NCBI GenBank assembly: GCA_039818285.1
Contig: JBCBUE010000012.1
Span: forward strand, 1 to 61,430
DNA length: 61,430 nucleotides
Reading direction: 5' to 3'
DNA from: JBCBUE01 sp039818285
GTDB taxonomy: Bacteria; Planctomycetota; Phycisphaerae; Phycisphaerales; Phycisphaeraceae
Below the pieces are notes generated by a model. That model was given only the letters and a program-made list of their open reading frames with translations. It was not told where the DNA came from and did no database searches. Both the position numbers and the translations under genes were made by a program. This document shows, piece after piece, positions 49,291-58,246 of this stretch (position 1 is the first letter of the stretch; each line of letters begins with the position of its first letter).

Positions 49291-50859
49291 TCAAGCCCGA
49301 CGCCAGAAGCTCGGCGCGATCAGCACCAGCACCGCGAACAGCTCCAGCCGCCCCAGCGCCATCAGCAGGCTCATCAGCAGCAGGCTCGGCGACGAGAACA
49401 GCCCGTAGTTCCCCATCGGCCCGACCGCCCCCATCCCCGGGCCGATGTTGTTCACCGTCGCCACCGACGCCGACGCCGCCGTCCCGAAGTCCAACGACCC
49501 CGCCGGCTCCAGCACCATCAGCCCCACCGTCCCCACCGCCCACAGCAGCCCCACGATCAGCACGTACGCCAGGGTCGCCTGTCGCATCTCCGCCGACACC
49601 GCCGACTCTCCCACCCGCACCGGCCGCACCTTCGCCGGCCGAAACACCCGCCCCACCTCCGTCATCAGCACCTTCACCATCACCACGATCCGCACCACCT
49701 TGATCCCCCCCGCCGTCGACCCCGCCATCCCCCCCACGAACATCACCGCGATCAGCACCGCCTTCGCCGCGAACGGCCAAGGCTCCCAGTCCGCCGTCGC
49801 GAACCCCGTCGTCGTCTGCACCGACACCACCGCAAACGACGCGTATCGAAACGCCGCCGCCAGCCCCACGCCCTCCTGACCCGCAGCCTGCGCCTCCGGT
49901 CGAGGCACCTCATACCCCGCGGTCGTCACCAGCGTGTGACCCAGCAGCACCACCATCACCAACACCGTTGCCACGCCCACGATCCCTAGGTACCACCACA
50001 GCTCGCGATCCTTCACCACCGACGCCACATCCCCCCGGCTCAGCCGGTAGTACAGCCCAAAGTTCACACCCGCCATGAACATGAACACCACCGTCACCAG
50101 GTCGATCTTCCACGACTCGAAGTAACCGATGCTCGCGTTGCGCGTCGAGAACCCGCCGCTGGCCGTCGTCGACAGCGCGTTGTCCAGCGCGTCGTACCAG
50201 CCCATCCCCAGCAGCCAGAAAATCACCACCAGCGCCCCCGTCAGCCCCGCATAGATCAGCCAGAGCACGCGAGCCGTGTCCCGAACCTGCGGCCGGACCC
50301 CCTGCTTCGTCGGCCCCGTCGTCTCCGCCGCGAACAGCCGCTTGCCCCCCACCCCCAGGCTCGGCAGCACCGCCACAAACAGCACCACGATCCCCAGCCC
50401 CCCCATCCACTGCGTCAGCGACCGCCACAGCAGCAACGGCTGCGGCAAGTGGTCCACGTTCGCCACCACCGTCGCCCCCGTCGTCGTCAGCCCGCTCATC
50501 GCCTCGAAGTAGCACGCCGCCGGCGACACAAAGGCGTGCGCCTCGTCCATCCCGTGCGAGAACAGAGCCCACAGGTAAAACGGCAGCGCTGCCCCCACCG
50601 CCCCCAGCAGCCACGTCGACCCCACCAGCAGCAACGCCTCCCGACGCCCCAGCGTCTCCGAGCCCCGCGTCCGGCTGAGCGCCTGCACGCTGAATCCGAG
50701 CGCCCCCACGATCCCCGCCGACGTCGACAACGCCACCACCGCCGGGCTCCGCAACCCCTCGCCCGCCAGCAGCACCATCCCCGCGACGTTCGCCGCCATC
50801 GCCCCCGCCAGCACCAACGCCAGCAACCCCAGCTGCTGCAGCACGAATCGGTAGTTCAT
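49291..50859 (-). CDS. trkH: Trk-type potassium transporter, channel subunit
   Basis: 522 residues, ten or more membrane spans in four M1-P-M2 repeats. The P-loop selectivity filters are visible: MSGLTTTGATVV (about residues 123-134), STTASGGFSTRNAS (about 230-243), SVQTTTGFATADW (about 344-356), and ATVNNIGPGMGAVG (about 468-481). The extra helix motif GGMAGSTAGGIKVVRI (about 376-391) is diagnostic. It works with the NAD-binding TrkA encoded about 600 bases upstream (a DinB-like gene on the other strand intervenes). Confidence 0.92.
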   Translation of the reverse strand: MNYRFVLQQLGLLALVLAGAMAANVAGMVLLAGEGLRSPAVVALSTSAGIVGALGFSVQALSRTRGSETLGRREALLLVGSTWLLGAVGAALPFYLWALFSHGMDEAHAFVSPAACYFEAMSGLTTTGATVVANVDHLPQPLLLWRSLTQWMGGLGIVVLFVAVLPSLGVGGKRLFAAETTGPTKQGVRPQVRDTARVLWLIYAGLTGALVVIFWLLGMGWYDALDNALSTTASGGFSTRNASIGYFESWKIDLVTVVFMFMAGVNFGLYYRLSRGDVASVVKDRELWWYLGIVGVATVLVMVVLLGHTLVTTAGYEVPRPEAQAAGQEGVGLAAAFRYASFAVVSVQTTTGFATADWEPWPFAAKAVLIAVMFVGGMAGSTAGGIKVVRIVVMVKVLMTEVGRVFRPAKVRPVRVGESAVSAEMRQATLAYVLIVGLLWAVGTVGLMVLEPAGSLDFGTAASASVATVNNIGPGMGAVGPMGNYGLFSSPSLLLMSLLMALGRLELFAVLVLIAPSFWRRA

Positions 50860-50954
50860 CGCCGCGCACGCTAGCAGAGCAGCGGCAAACCCACCCGACC
50901 CCTTGGCGACCGCGCCCGATCGATATCCTCAACGCCACCAACCAAAGGGACGGC

Positions 50955-51443
50955 ATGACACCCCGCAGCCCATGGTCGACCGATGAGTTAGCCAGACTCG
51001 ACGACAACGGCTCGCGCCTCGAGCGCGTGCTGCAACGCCTCGGCCCCGACCACTGGGACCGGCCCGTCGGCGACGGTTGGACCGTCAAGCAGATGCTCGC
51101 CCACCTGGCCTTCTGGGAGGAAACCACGCTGCCCGTGATCGAGACCATGCTCCGCGGCGGGCCAGAGCTGCCCGCCGATCGCTGGTACGGCGGCGACACG
51201 CTGAGGCTCGGGCCCGACGATCCCTGGCCCGACGCCGACACGCACAACGCACGGGAAGCGTCGTGGGCGGACGGCCAGACCGCCGCCGGGGTCCTCGATC
51301 GATGGCGTCAAGCGCGTCACCGGCTCAAGCAACTCGTCGCCACCGTCACCGAACCCGAGGCGCTCGGCGGCGTCGGCGATCACCTCACCCAGGCCCGCGA
51401 ACACACCGAGCACCACACCGAGCAACTCGAAGCGATGGCGTAA
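50955..51443 (+). CDS. DinB-superfamily protein
   Basis: 162 residues, a four-helix bundle of the DinB/ClbS/DfsB kind, with WTVKQMLAHLAFWEETTLPV (metal-binding His near residue 48) and REHTEHHTEQLEAMA at the C-terminus (more His). Members use such His triads to bind a metal and act as thiol transferases or remain uncharacterised. It lies on the plus strand between trkA and trkH, which are both on the minus strand, so its position is probably not functionally linked to potassium uptake. Confidence 0.75.
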   Translation: MTPRSPWSTDELARLDDNGSRLERVLQRLGPDHWDRPVGDGWTVKQMLAHLAFWEETTLPVIETMLRGGPELPADRWYGGDTLRLGPDDPWPDADTHNAREASWADGQTAAGVLDRWRQARHRLKQLVATVTEPEALGGVGDHLTQAREHTEHHTEQLEAMA

Positions 51444-51461
51444 GACCGACATCCCCTCGCC

Positions 51462-52844
51462 TCACGCCCGCTTGCGGAACCACCCCCTCGACCCCGTCGC
51501 CGCGCGCGAGCCGAACATCCGACGCATCGCCTTGATCGACTCGGGGCCGCAGATCGCGATCACCACATCACCCGGTTTTAGCTCGCTGTCGGCCGTCGGC
51601 AGCGACACCTCGTCCCCCCGCTGCACCACCGCCAGGCTCGCCCCCTCCGGGAAGCTCACCTCGCGCAACGGCCTGCCCACCACCTCCGTCGCCGCCGGCG
51701 TCACCCGCACCTCGTAAACGCTCGCCGACGCGCCCCCCAGCTCCGCCAGCTTCCGCACCGGCGACTTCTCCAGCCGACGCTCGATCTCCACCACCGCCGT
51801 CGACCGCGGGCTGAACGCCCGGTCGATCCCCACGTGCTTGAGCAGGTGCAAGAACGTCGGCCGCTGCAGCACCGCGATCGACTGCCGCGCGCCCTGGCTC
51901 TTGGCCTGCGCCGCGATCAGGATGTTCGTCTCGTCGTCGTCGCTCACTGCGCAAAACGCGTCCACCTGGTCGACCCCCTCCTCCACCAGCACGTCCGAGT
52001 CCAGCACATCAGCGCTCAGCACCGTCACCCAGCTCAGCTTCTCCGCCAACTCCTCGGCCCGCACCGGGTCGGACTCGAACAGCCGCACGCTCAGCTGCTT
52101 GTGACGCAAAGCCCGGCAGAGCCACACCGACTGCGTCGTCCCCCCCACCACCATCACGCTCCGACGACGCGGGACCTCGGCCTGGAACACCTTGCGCACC
52201 CGGTCCAGGTCCGCCGTCTCGCCGATCACCGTCACCACGTCCCCCGCGTCGATGATCGTGTCCGCGTCCGCCAGCGTCGCCTCGCCCTTGTGCTCCACCA
52301 ACACCACCCGCGCCGGCACCGGCAGCGTCAGGTGACGCAGCGCGACGCCGTTGACCTTCGTCCCCAGCCCCACCGGCAGCCGCGCCATCTCGATCTTCCC
52401 CCGAGCGAACTGCTCGACCGCCGACGCCCCCGGTGCCCGCACCACCCCCGCGATCGCCAACGCCGTCGTGTACTCCGGGCACACCAGGTGATCCACCCCC
52501 AGGTGCTTCGCGTAATCCAACCCCCGCTGCTCGAAGTACGCCCCGTGGTGCACCCGCGCGATGCAACGCTTGGCCCCGACGCCCTTGGCCACCGACGCCG
52601 CCAGCAGGTTCACCTCGTCCGAGCTCGTCGCCGCGATGAACAGCTCCGTCGTCGCGCACCCCGCCTCCAACAACACCTCGGCTTGCGTCCCGCTGCCCCG
52701 AAGCGTCCGCACGTCCAGCGTGTCGTCGATCGCGTCCAGCGGGCCGGGCTGCTGGTCGATCACCGTCACCGCGTGACCCGCCCGCTGCAACACCTCCGCC
52801 GAATGTCGGCCGACCTCGCCGGCCCCGCAGATCAAAATATTCAT
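51462..52844 (-). CDS. trkA: Trk potassium system regulatory protein TrkA
   Basis: 460 residues. Two RCK (TrkA-N plus TrkA-C) halves. The first Rossmann loop is MNILICGAGEVGRHSAEVLQ (residues 1-20) with the acidic strand VIDQQ; the second begins at about residue 230 with SVMVVGGTTQSVWLCRAL. The C-domains (about 145-225 and 370-460) include PVPARVVLVEHKGEATL and GASLAVVQRGDEVSL. It forms a ring that gates TrkH in response to NAD(H) or nucleotides. Its ATG shares a base with the stop of the upstream TrkH-like gene (TGATG). Confidence 0.93.
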   Translation of the reverse strand: MNILICGAGEVGRHSAEVLQRAGHAVTVIDQQPGPLDAIDDTLDVRTLRGSGTQAEVLLEAGCATTELFIAATSSDEVNLLAASVAKGVGAKRCIARVHHGAYFEQRGLDYAKHLGVDHLVCPEYTTALAIAGVVRAPGASAVEQFARGKIEMARLPVGLGTKVNGVALRHLTLPVPARVVLVEHKGEATLADADTIIDAGDVVTVIGETADLDRVRKVFQAEVPRRRSVMVVGGTTQSVWLCRALRHKQLSVRLFESDPVRAEELAEKLSWVTVLSADVLDSDVLVEEGVDQVDAFCAVSDDDETNILIAAQAKSQGARQSIAVLQRPTFLHLLKHVGIDRAFSPRSTAVVEIERRLEKSPVRKLAELGGASASVYEVRVTPAATEVVGRPLREVSFPEGASLAVVQRGDEVSLPTADSELKPGDVVIAICGPESIKAMRRMFGSRAATGSRGWFRKRA

Positions 52845-54052
52845 CACGGCTCCCGCGCGGCAGTGTCGCACATCCGACCCCACGCCGCGATCGCCACCAT
52901 CGGCCACACCCGACCGAACACCATCGACGCCAGCAACACCCCCTGCCCCCACGCCGTCAGCTCGCCCGGCACCCCCACCGTCCAACCCGTCAGCGTCGTC
53001 GCGCTCACCACGTCAAACAGCAGCACGCCCAACCCGAACGGCTCCACCAACAGCATCGCCCACACCGCCGCGAACACCCAACCCCCCAGCCCCAGCATCA
53101 TCGTCACCCCGATCCGCCGCATCGGCCGACCCCACCGCCCCCAACGCCCCCACGCCGACCCCCACGCCAGCCACGCCAGCACCGGCAGCCCCCCGCCACC
53201 GCCCAGCACCGCCCCGCCCAGCAGCATCACGACCAATAGCGCCCACCGCCCCCCCGCCGTCAGCTCCGCCGGCGGCACCGCCCCGCGCCCCGCGCCCATC
53301 GCGTCGATCGTCGCCGTCCCCCCGCTCGCCAGCGCCTCCCACGCGTCCCCCGTCGCCGCCACCCGCCCCGCCGTCTGTCCGATCCCCAGCGCCCCGAACC
53401 ACGCCGGCAGCCCCTCCGCGAGCCCCACCGCCAACGCCCCCGCCACGAACACCCCCGCCGTCAGTCCCACCGCCACCCGCGCATAACTCCGCCACGTCAC
53501 CGCCCCTCGCGCCGCCCACAGCCACCAGCCCCCCGCCAGCGACCCCAGCAAACCCGCCGGCAGCAGCACGCCGTATATCACCCCGCCGCCGGCCTCGCCC
53601 GATCCCATCGACCAGCCCAGCCCCATCATCGCCAGCGCCGCGTCCCGCCACGCGTCCCAGGCCGCGACCGCCAGCACCGCCTGTAGCCCCACGCACCACG
53701 CCACCGCCAACGCCGCCGTCCGCCACGCCCCTCGCCCCAGGATCGACCCGAGCATCGCCGCCCCGCACCCCACCGTCCAAAGCCAGCCCGCCTGCCCGAT
53801 CGCCACCAGCAGCCAACACCCCGCCGGCGTCCAGCGCGTCGCCGGGTCGCGCCACGCCATCCCCGACCCGCACGCCGCCGACACCGACGCGAACGCCCGC
53901 TCCCATCCGTCGGCCGCGTCCCCGCTCGGCGCCGCCCACGGCGCCCCCAGCCACCACCCCCCCGCGCACACGATCGCCGACAGGCCCAACAGGTAGACCA
54001 AGCCCAACCCGCGGAACGAGCAGCGCCCGCGTCGATCCATCACCTCGCTCAT
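52844..54052 (-). CDS. Degenerate TrkH-like membrane protein
   Basis: 402 residues and about ten membrane spans. The region LFDVVSATTLTGWTVGVPGE followed by VLLASMVFGRVWPM aligns in layout with the last repeat of TrkH/KtrB (the FEVVSA..TVGLS...MFIGRVGP pattern). The first repeat reads ASVSAACGSGMAWRD where a TTTG-like filter would stand. Filter threonines and glycines are mostly changed and the fourth-repeat Gly is altered, so normal potassium conduction is doubtful. It overlaps trkA by one base and is presumably cotranslated, which suggests a regulatory or accessory subunit. Confidence 0.6.
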   Translation of the reverse strand: MSEVMDRRGRCSFRGLGLVYLLGLSAIVCAGGWWLGAPWAAPSGDAADGWERAFASVSAACGSGMAWRDPATRWTPAGCWLLVAIGQAGWLWTVGCGAAMLGSILGRGAWRTAALAVAWCVGLQAVLAVAAWDAWRDAALAMMGLGWSMGSGEAGGGVIYGVLLPAGLLGSLAGGWWLWAARGAVTWRSYARVAVGLTAGVFVAGALAVGLAEGLPAWFGALGIGQTAGRVAATGDAWEALASGGTATIDAMGAGRGAVPPAELTAGGRWALLVVMLLGGAVLGGGGGLPVLAWLAWGSAWGRWGRWGRPMRRIGVTMMLGLGGWVFAAVWAMLLVEPFGLGVLLFDVVSATTLTGWTVGVPGELTAWGQGVLLASMVFGRVWPMVAIAAWGRMCDTAAREP

Positions 54053-54087
54053 CGCTCGTGCTCAGCAATCACGCCGACGCGGCGCGA

Positions 54088-54534
54088 TCAGCCCAGCTCT
54101 TCGAGCCGCGAGATCGCCTCGCGCTTGCCCATCGCGCGCACCTCGGCGATCGCCTCAAGCTGCTTACGCCGCGGACGCGAACGCTCCTGCTCCCACGCAT
54201 AGACCGACTGCCCGGTCACGCCCAGCAGCCTGCCCATGTCCGCCGCCGACAGCCCCAGCCGCTCGCGGTGCGACGCAAACCCCGCCGGCGAGAAGCGGAT
54301 CTGCTGCCCCGCCTCCTCCGCCTCGCCATTGCCCACCAGGGAGCCATCTCCCTTGGCGACCGCCTTCTCCAACGCCTTGAGCTGACGCTGCTGGTCGGCC
54401 ATCTCCCGCTTCATCGCCGCGATCTGCGCGCGGTACCCCGTGACCTGCTTGCGCATCGCCTCGGTCTGCTCCTTGATCTCCTTGCGCGCCAATCGGCGAA
54501 TCTCGTCCTTGAACGCGGCAGCGAATGTCGTCAT
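54088..54534 (-). CDS. Coiled-coil plus XRE-type helix-turn-helix protein
   Basis: 148 residues. The N-terminal half is a continuous amphipathic helix (about residues 8-62, EIKEQTEAMRKQVTGYRAQI and MKREMADQQRQLKALEKAV), and the C-terminal half an XRE/lambda-repressor-type HTH (about 85-125, GLSAADMGRLLGVTGQSVYA followed by WEQERSRPR). It probably binds DNA as a dimer through the coiled coil. A target is unknown. It lies between the TrkH-like gene and rsfS on the same strand. Confidence 0.8.
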   Translation of the reverse strand: MTTFAAAFKDEIRRLARKEIKEQTEAMRKQVTGYRAQIAAMKREMADQQRQLKALEKAVAKGDGSLVGNGEAEEAGQQIRFSPAGFASHRERLGLSAADMGRLLGVTGQSVYAWEQERSRPRRKQLEAIAEVRAMGKREAISRLEELG

Positions 54535-54617
54535 CTTCTTGCCCTTTCGGTGTGACTAATTCAAGTCGGGGTTGCCGATATCGGCGAATCGTTAGTGACA
54601 GCCACCGAGGTTCACGC

Positions 54618-55091
54618 TCAATCGCGATCACCCTCGGCGTCAGACCGCTCGGTCCCCGGCTCCGTCTCGCGTCGCCACGGGACCCGCGGCGCATCCCCCC
54701 AAAGCATCTCCAGGTCGTAATGAGCCCGCGTCGCCGGCTCGAACACATGCACCATCACCGTGGCGAAGTCCACCACCACCCACGTCGCCTGCGCATCCGC
54801 GTCGCTCGCCAGCTTGCTCATCCCCATCTCACCCCCCAGGTCCTCGACGTGCTGGCCCGCCGCCTTCGCCTGCCGATCCGACGTCCCCGTCCCCAGCACC
54901 ACGTAATCGCAGACCGAACTCAGCCCCCGCACGTCCAGCACCATCACCTGATCGCAACGCCGGTCCGACAGCTCGCGAGCCGCCGCCACGGCAAACGCAA
55001 ACGCCTCACCCGACGACAACGACCCTCCCGCCGCGTCGTTCACCGCCAGCGGCTCCGTATTGGTTGTCGAGTCACTCAAAGGATTTGCCAT
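54618..55091 (-). CDS. rsfS: Ribosomal silencing factor RsfS
   Basis: 157 residues. The RsfS/DUF143 core (about 25-135) reads AFAVAAARELSDRRCDQVMV, LDVRGLSSVCDYVVLGTGTS, DRQAKAAGQHVEDL and WVVVDFATVMVHVFEPATRA plus HYDLEMLWGDAPRV. RsfS binds ribosomal protein uL14 and blocks subunit joining when nutrients are short. The start ATG at 55091 begins a short Ser/Thr-rich extension; an ATG at 55154 adds 21 residues. Gene rpsU lies upstream on the same strand after a 174-base gap. Confidence 0.92.
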   Translation of the reverse strand: MANPLSDSTTNTEPLAVNDAAGGSLSSGEAFAFAVAAARELSDRRCDQVMVLDVRGLSSVCDYVVLGTGTSDRQAKAAGQHVEDLGGEMGMSKLASDADAQATWVVVDFATVMVHVFEPATRAHYDLEMLWGDAPRVPWRRETEPGTERSDAEGDRD

Positions 55092-55265
55092 CGCGTTAAG
55101 GAAGCGATTACCGCGGGACGCATTGTACCTTCCGCGGCCGAATCGCCATCCCAATCAACAAAAAACGATCGACCCACCCGAAACCGCACGCATCTTTCAA
55201 GCACGCACGCGACCCGGGTGACACCGCCGCCGCGTCTACGCCAAACCCTAAGAAACGGATGACGC

Positions 55266-55466
55266 TTACCGCCGACCCATCAGGTCGGTCTGCTGCTGGC
55301 GCTTCTGGCTCTTGCGAAGGGCTCGCTGCTTGCGCTCCGAGGGCTTCTCGTAGTACGCCCGCTTCTTGATGTCCTTGGTGAGGCCCTCTTTCTCGCAGAG
55401 CTTCTTGAACCGGCGGAGCATCTGCTCGGCCGACTCGCCGCTTCGGGCCTTGATCCGGATCGCCAT
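55266..55466 (-). CDS. rpsU: 30S ribosomal protein S21 (bS21)
   Basis: 66 residues, the normal length. ARSGESAEQMLRRFKKLCEK followed by EGLTKDIKKRAYYEKPSERK is the conserved bS21 sequence, and the C-terminus is strongly basic (ALRKSQKRQQQ). It sits near the platform by the anti-Shine-Dalgarno and helps initiation. Oriented with rsfS, another ribosome-related gene. Confidence 0.97.
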   Translation of the reverse strand: MAIRIKARSGESAEQMLRRFKKLCEKEGLTKDIKKRAYYEKPSERKQRALRKSQKRQQQTDLMGRR

Positions 55467-55592
55467 GCGGTCGTTCTCCGACGCGTCGTCACATCGCCGC
55501 CCCCCGACGTTCGGCGAGGCGAGCCGGGCAGTGTGACAAGACTCGGCCGGGTTTTCAAGCCCGCCGGCCCCGCTCGGTGCTCAGGACCACGA

Positions 55593-56381
55593 TCAGGACC
55601 AAGACCGGATCGTCTCGATCGACTTCTTCAGGCTGTCGAAGGGGTCCATGTCGCCCGAATCCCGCTCCACGAACACCCACTCGACCCCCGCGCCCTCGGC
55701 CGCCGCCCGGATCCGCGGCCAGTTCAGGTTGCCCGCCCCGACCTCGCACATCTTGTGCTCGCGGCTCGCCGAAACCGTCATGTCCTTGTAGTGCAACGCG
55801 AACACCCGCCCCGCCAGACGATCGATCCACGCCGCCGGGTCGCCCCCGCCGTGCGTGACCCAGTACACATCCAGCTCGAACCAGGTCGGCGGGTCGAGGC
55901 CCGCCACCAGCATCTCGATCGGCGTTTCTTTCGGACTGATCGATTCGGGGTGCTCCGCCAGGCCGAACGGCGACCACTCGTGGCTGTGGTTGTGGTACCC
56001 CACACGCAGGCCCTTGGCGGCGCACGCCGCCGCCGTCTCACTGAACGAGCCGCAGAACGCCTGCCAGTCCTCTCGCGGCTGACCGCCAAAGCCAAACCCA
56101 CCGATCGCCGTGAGCGTGCAGCCCAACGCCTCGTGGTACGCCACCGCCGCGTCGGTGTCCGCGAGAAAATCGAGCCCCTTGTGCGTCGCCCCGCACACCA
56201 GCCCGTTGTCGTCGAGGATCTTCTTCAACTCGACGGGGTCGATGCTGTTGAACCCCGCCGCCGACGCCTGGATGCCCTCGTACCCCATCGCCTTGACCTT
56301 CGCGCAGCTCTTGGCGATATCCGCCGGCGTCTGGCAGTGCTCGCGGAGAGTGAACATCTGGGCCCCGTACTGGATGGACAT
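55593..56381 (-). CDS. Sugar phosphate isomerase/epimerase (xylose isomerase-like TIM barrel)
   Basis: 262 residues. AP-endonuclease-2 fold: MSIQYGAQMFTLREHCQTPA, AMGYEGIQASAAGFNSIDPV, VGYHNHSHEWSPFG (metal His/Glu), PTWFELDVYWVTHGGGDPAA (metal Asp), FALHYKDMTVSASREHK and VEWVFVERDSGDMDPF. Such proteins epimerise or isomerise free sugars or inositols, and are abundant in planctomycetes. Substrate cannot be told. It precedes the murB locus with a 67-base gap. Confidence 0.88.
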   Translation of the reverse strand: MSIQYGAQMFTLREHCQTPADIAKSCAKVKAMGYEGIQASAAGFNSIDPVELKKILDDNGLVCGATHKGLDFLADTDAAVAYHEALGCTLTAIGGFGFGGQPREDWQAFCGSFSETAAACAAKGLRVGYHNHSHEWSPFGLAEHPESISPKETPIEMLVAGLDPPTWFELDVYWVTHGGGDPAAWIDRLAGRVFALHYKDMTVSASREHKMCEVGAGNLNWPRIRAAAEGAGVEWVFVERDSGDMDPFDSLKKSIETIRSWS

Positions 56382-56448
56382 GCTGACTCCTGGGTGGATA
56401 GGTGGATGGCGTGGACGGCCCGGATTCGGAAGGGCAAGCCTAGCGAAA

Positions 56449-57441
56449 TCAGCCGCCCGCGCGCGGCTCGCCCCACACCACCAGCTCCCGCTCCAGGCGA
56501 ACCCCGAACCGCCCCGCCACCGCCTCGGCCACCCGCTCGATCAGCACCGCCACGTCGTCCGCCCGCCCCCTCGCCACGCCGGCCGACTTGTCCACCGCGA
56601 TGAAGTTCGCGTGAACCTCCGACACGCTCGCGCACCCCACCCGCATCCCCTTCAACCCCGCGGCGTCGATCAGCCGCCCCGCGCCCCACCCCTTCACCGC
56701 CTCGGGCACCGCCCCCGTCGGGTTCTTGAACGCGCAGCCCGCCGAGTTATCGCCCATCGGCTGGCTCGCCTTCTTATACGCAAACACCTCCTTCACCCGG
56801 CGCACCAACTCCCCCGGCTCCCCCGGCGCCAGCCCGAACTCCACCGCCAGGATCAGCGGCGCCCCCACCTCCCCCTTCCGATACGAAAAACGAACCGACT
56901 CCCGCCCCAGCCACTCCGCCTCGCCATCGGCCTACATCACCCGCACCCGGCGCACCGCCGCCCCCACCACGCCCAACGCGCCCCCCGCGTTCATCCGCAC
57001 CGCGCCGCCCACCGTCGCCGGCACCCCCGCCACGCCCTCCAGCCCTCCCAGCCCAGCCCGCGCCGTGTCCAGCACCAGCTTCATCAGGTCCGCCCCCGCC
57101 CCCGCCCGCACCAACGCTTCGTCCCCCGACGAAAACGCCCCGTCCAACCCCTCCACCCGTCGCCAAGCCTCCCCGGCCAGCCCCATCACCACCGCCGACA
57201 CCCCGCCGTCCCGCACCAGCAGGTTCGCCCCCGACCCCAGCACGCACCAGGGCACCCCCGCCTCGAGACACCCCCGCACCACCGCCACGACCTCCCCCTC
57301 GTCCGCCGGCTCCACCCACACCGCCGCCGATCCTCCCACCCCAAACCACGTCCGCTCGCCCATCGGCTCGTCCCGACGCACCACCATCCCCGCCGCCGCC
57401 CACGCCGCCGCCAGCCGATCCATCGCCTCCCGATTCGCCAT
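56449..57441 (-). pseudogene. murB: UDP-N-acetylmuramate dehydrogenase interrupted by an in-frame TAG
   Basis: MurB reduces UDP-GlcNAc-enolpyruvate to UDP-MurNAc for peptidoglycan. The frame is continuous over 330 codons except for codon 170 (TAG, 56934-56932). Before it: TWFGVGGSAAVWVEPAD, LGSGANLLVRDGG (FAD loop, residues 69-80), GVPATVGGAVRMNAG (Arg149). After it: SVRFSYRKGEVGAP, DNSAGCAFKNPTG (catalytic Ser), SEVHANFIAVDKSAG (catalytic Glu). All active-site residues of the type I/II enzyme are present on the two sides, so only one base separates this from an intact gene. A restart at the GTG-rich region near 56868 would give the C-terminal half alone. Most likely a sequencing error or recent mutation. 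Confidence 0.85.
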
Positions 57442-57586
57442 GAACGGAGCTTACTCGCCCCACGACACCAAAAACGCAACGGAGCCCGACCGACCGGCGC
57501 GCGAGCGGAGGCCGGCGCGCAACAAAAGCCCCCGCCTCGCGACAGGGGCGATGGATCGCGGAACCGCCATCAGTCGCTTAACTCAA

Positions 57587-57929
57587 TCACGCAACCCGAC
57601 GACGCAGCGACACCAGCCCGCCGGTCGAGACAAACCCCTCGATCAGATAGATCACGTCGGTCGGCATCGTCGCGATCGAGTAGCTCAGATCGATGTCGTA
57701 ACCATTGCTGCCCGAGCCGACAACGCCGTCCCAATCCTCGACCAGGAGGTGCGAGCCGAGCGTCTGGGTGGTCAGCGTGGGCCTGCCCGATCGAGCGCAT
57801 GTTGGCGACGCAGGCCGCCTGCCGGGCGGTCGCCCGAGCCGACGACAGCGTGGGCAGCAAGAGCCCGATCAACAGCGCCACCACGGCAAGAACGACGAGC
57901 AACTCGACGAAGGAGAACGCGCAACGCAT
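57587..57929 (-). pseudogene. Broken prepilin-like gene fused out of frame to another C-terminus
   Basis: From ATG 57929 the protein begins MRCAFSFVELLVVLAVVALL and LLPTLSSARATARQ, ANMRSIGQA, a class III prepilin N-terminus (Phe in place of the usual TLIE start but FVELLV is acceptable). At about 57790 the sense frame changes: in the next frame the DNA reads TLTTQTLGSHLLVEDWDG, and ends VIYLIEGFVSTGGLVSLRRR and VA with TGA (57589-57587), a hydrophobic end with arginines that recalls a membrane-sorting tail. The pilin frame itself ends at 57570 in a nonsense stretch. Two gene fragments seem to have been joined, or a frameshift has occurred. Confidence 0.5.
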
Positions 57930-58246
57930 GGCGCTCACTCCGGCCGACCGCAAGACAGCCCCGAACACCTCATAACCCGCGAGCAGAGCGATCGCCGAGC
58001 CGCCGCCTCGCGCTGCAGCGTGCAGCGTGCAGCGAAGAAAACACGGGCTCGTCCGATCACCGGCCAGCACACTTCGCGTCGCCGCATCGCTCGCACGGCC
58101 GGGGCTTAACGCACGGTAGATGGCACGAATTGTCGCCCCAGCGAACCACCCAGCCGCCTTGCGTCCCCGGTGGGCTTCGCTACGATCTCCGATGCGACTG
58201 AGACCCGATCGCAACAGCTCCACCCCCTCCATCTGAGATCACTCCA
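57930..58246. other. Intergenic region with a short GTGCAGC tandem repeat
   Basis: 317 bases without a supported gene. Around 58010-58035 the heptamer GTGCAGC is repeated in tandem (about three partial copies). GGAG precedes the broken pilin start on the minus strand. No tRNA or terminator is seen. Confidence 0.4.

Noticed and set aside
56932..56934. Genome-wide recoding of UAG as an amino acid to explain murB
   Set aside because: RF1 is encoded in the window, and TAG ends other genes (the SDR at 7672, the 58-residue peptide and the leuA leader), so UAG is a normal stop.
56110..57975. 621-residue plus-strand frame over murB
   Set aside because: Shadow of murB and the sugar isomerase; Pro/Arg/His-rich with no motif.
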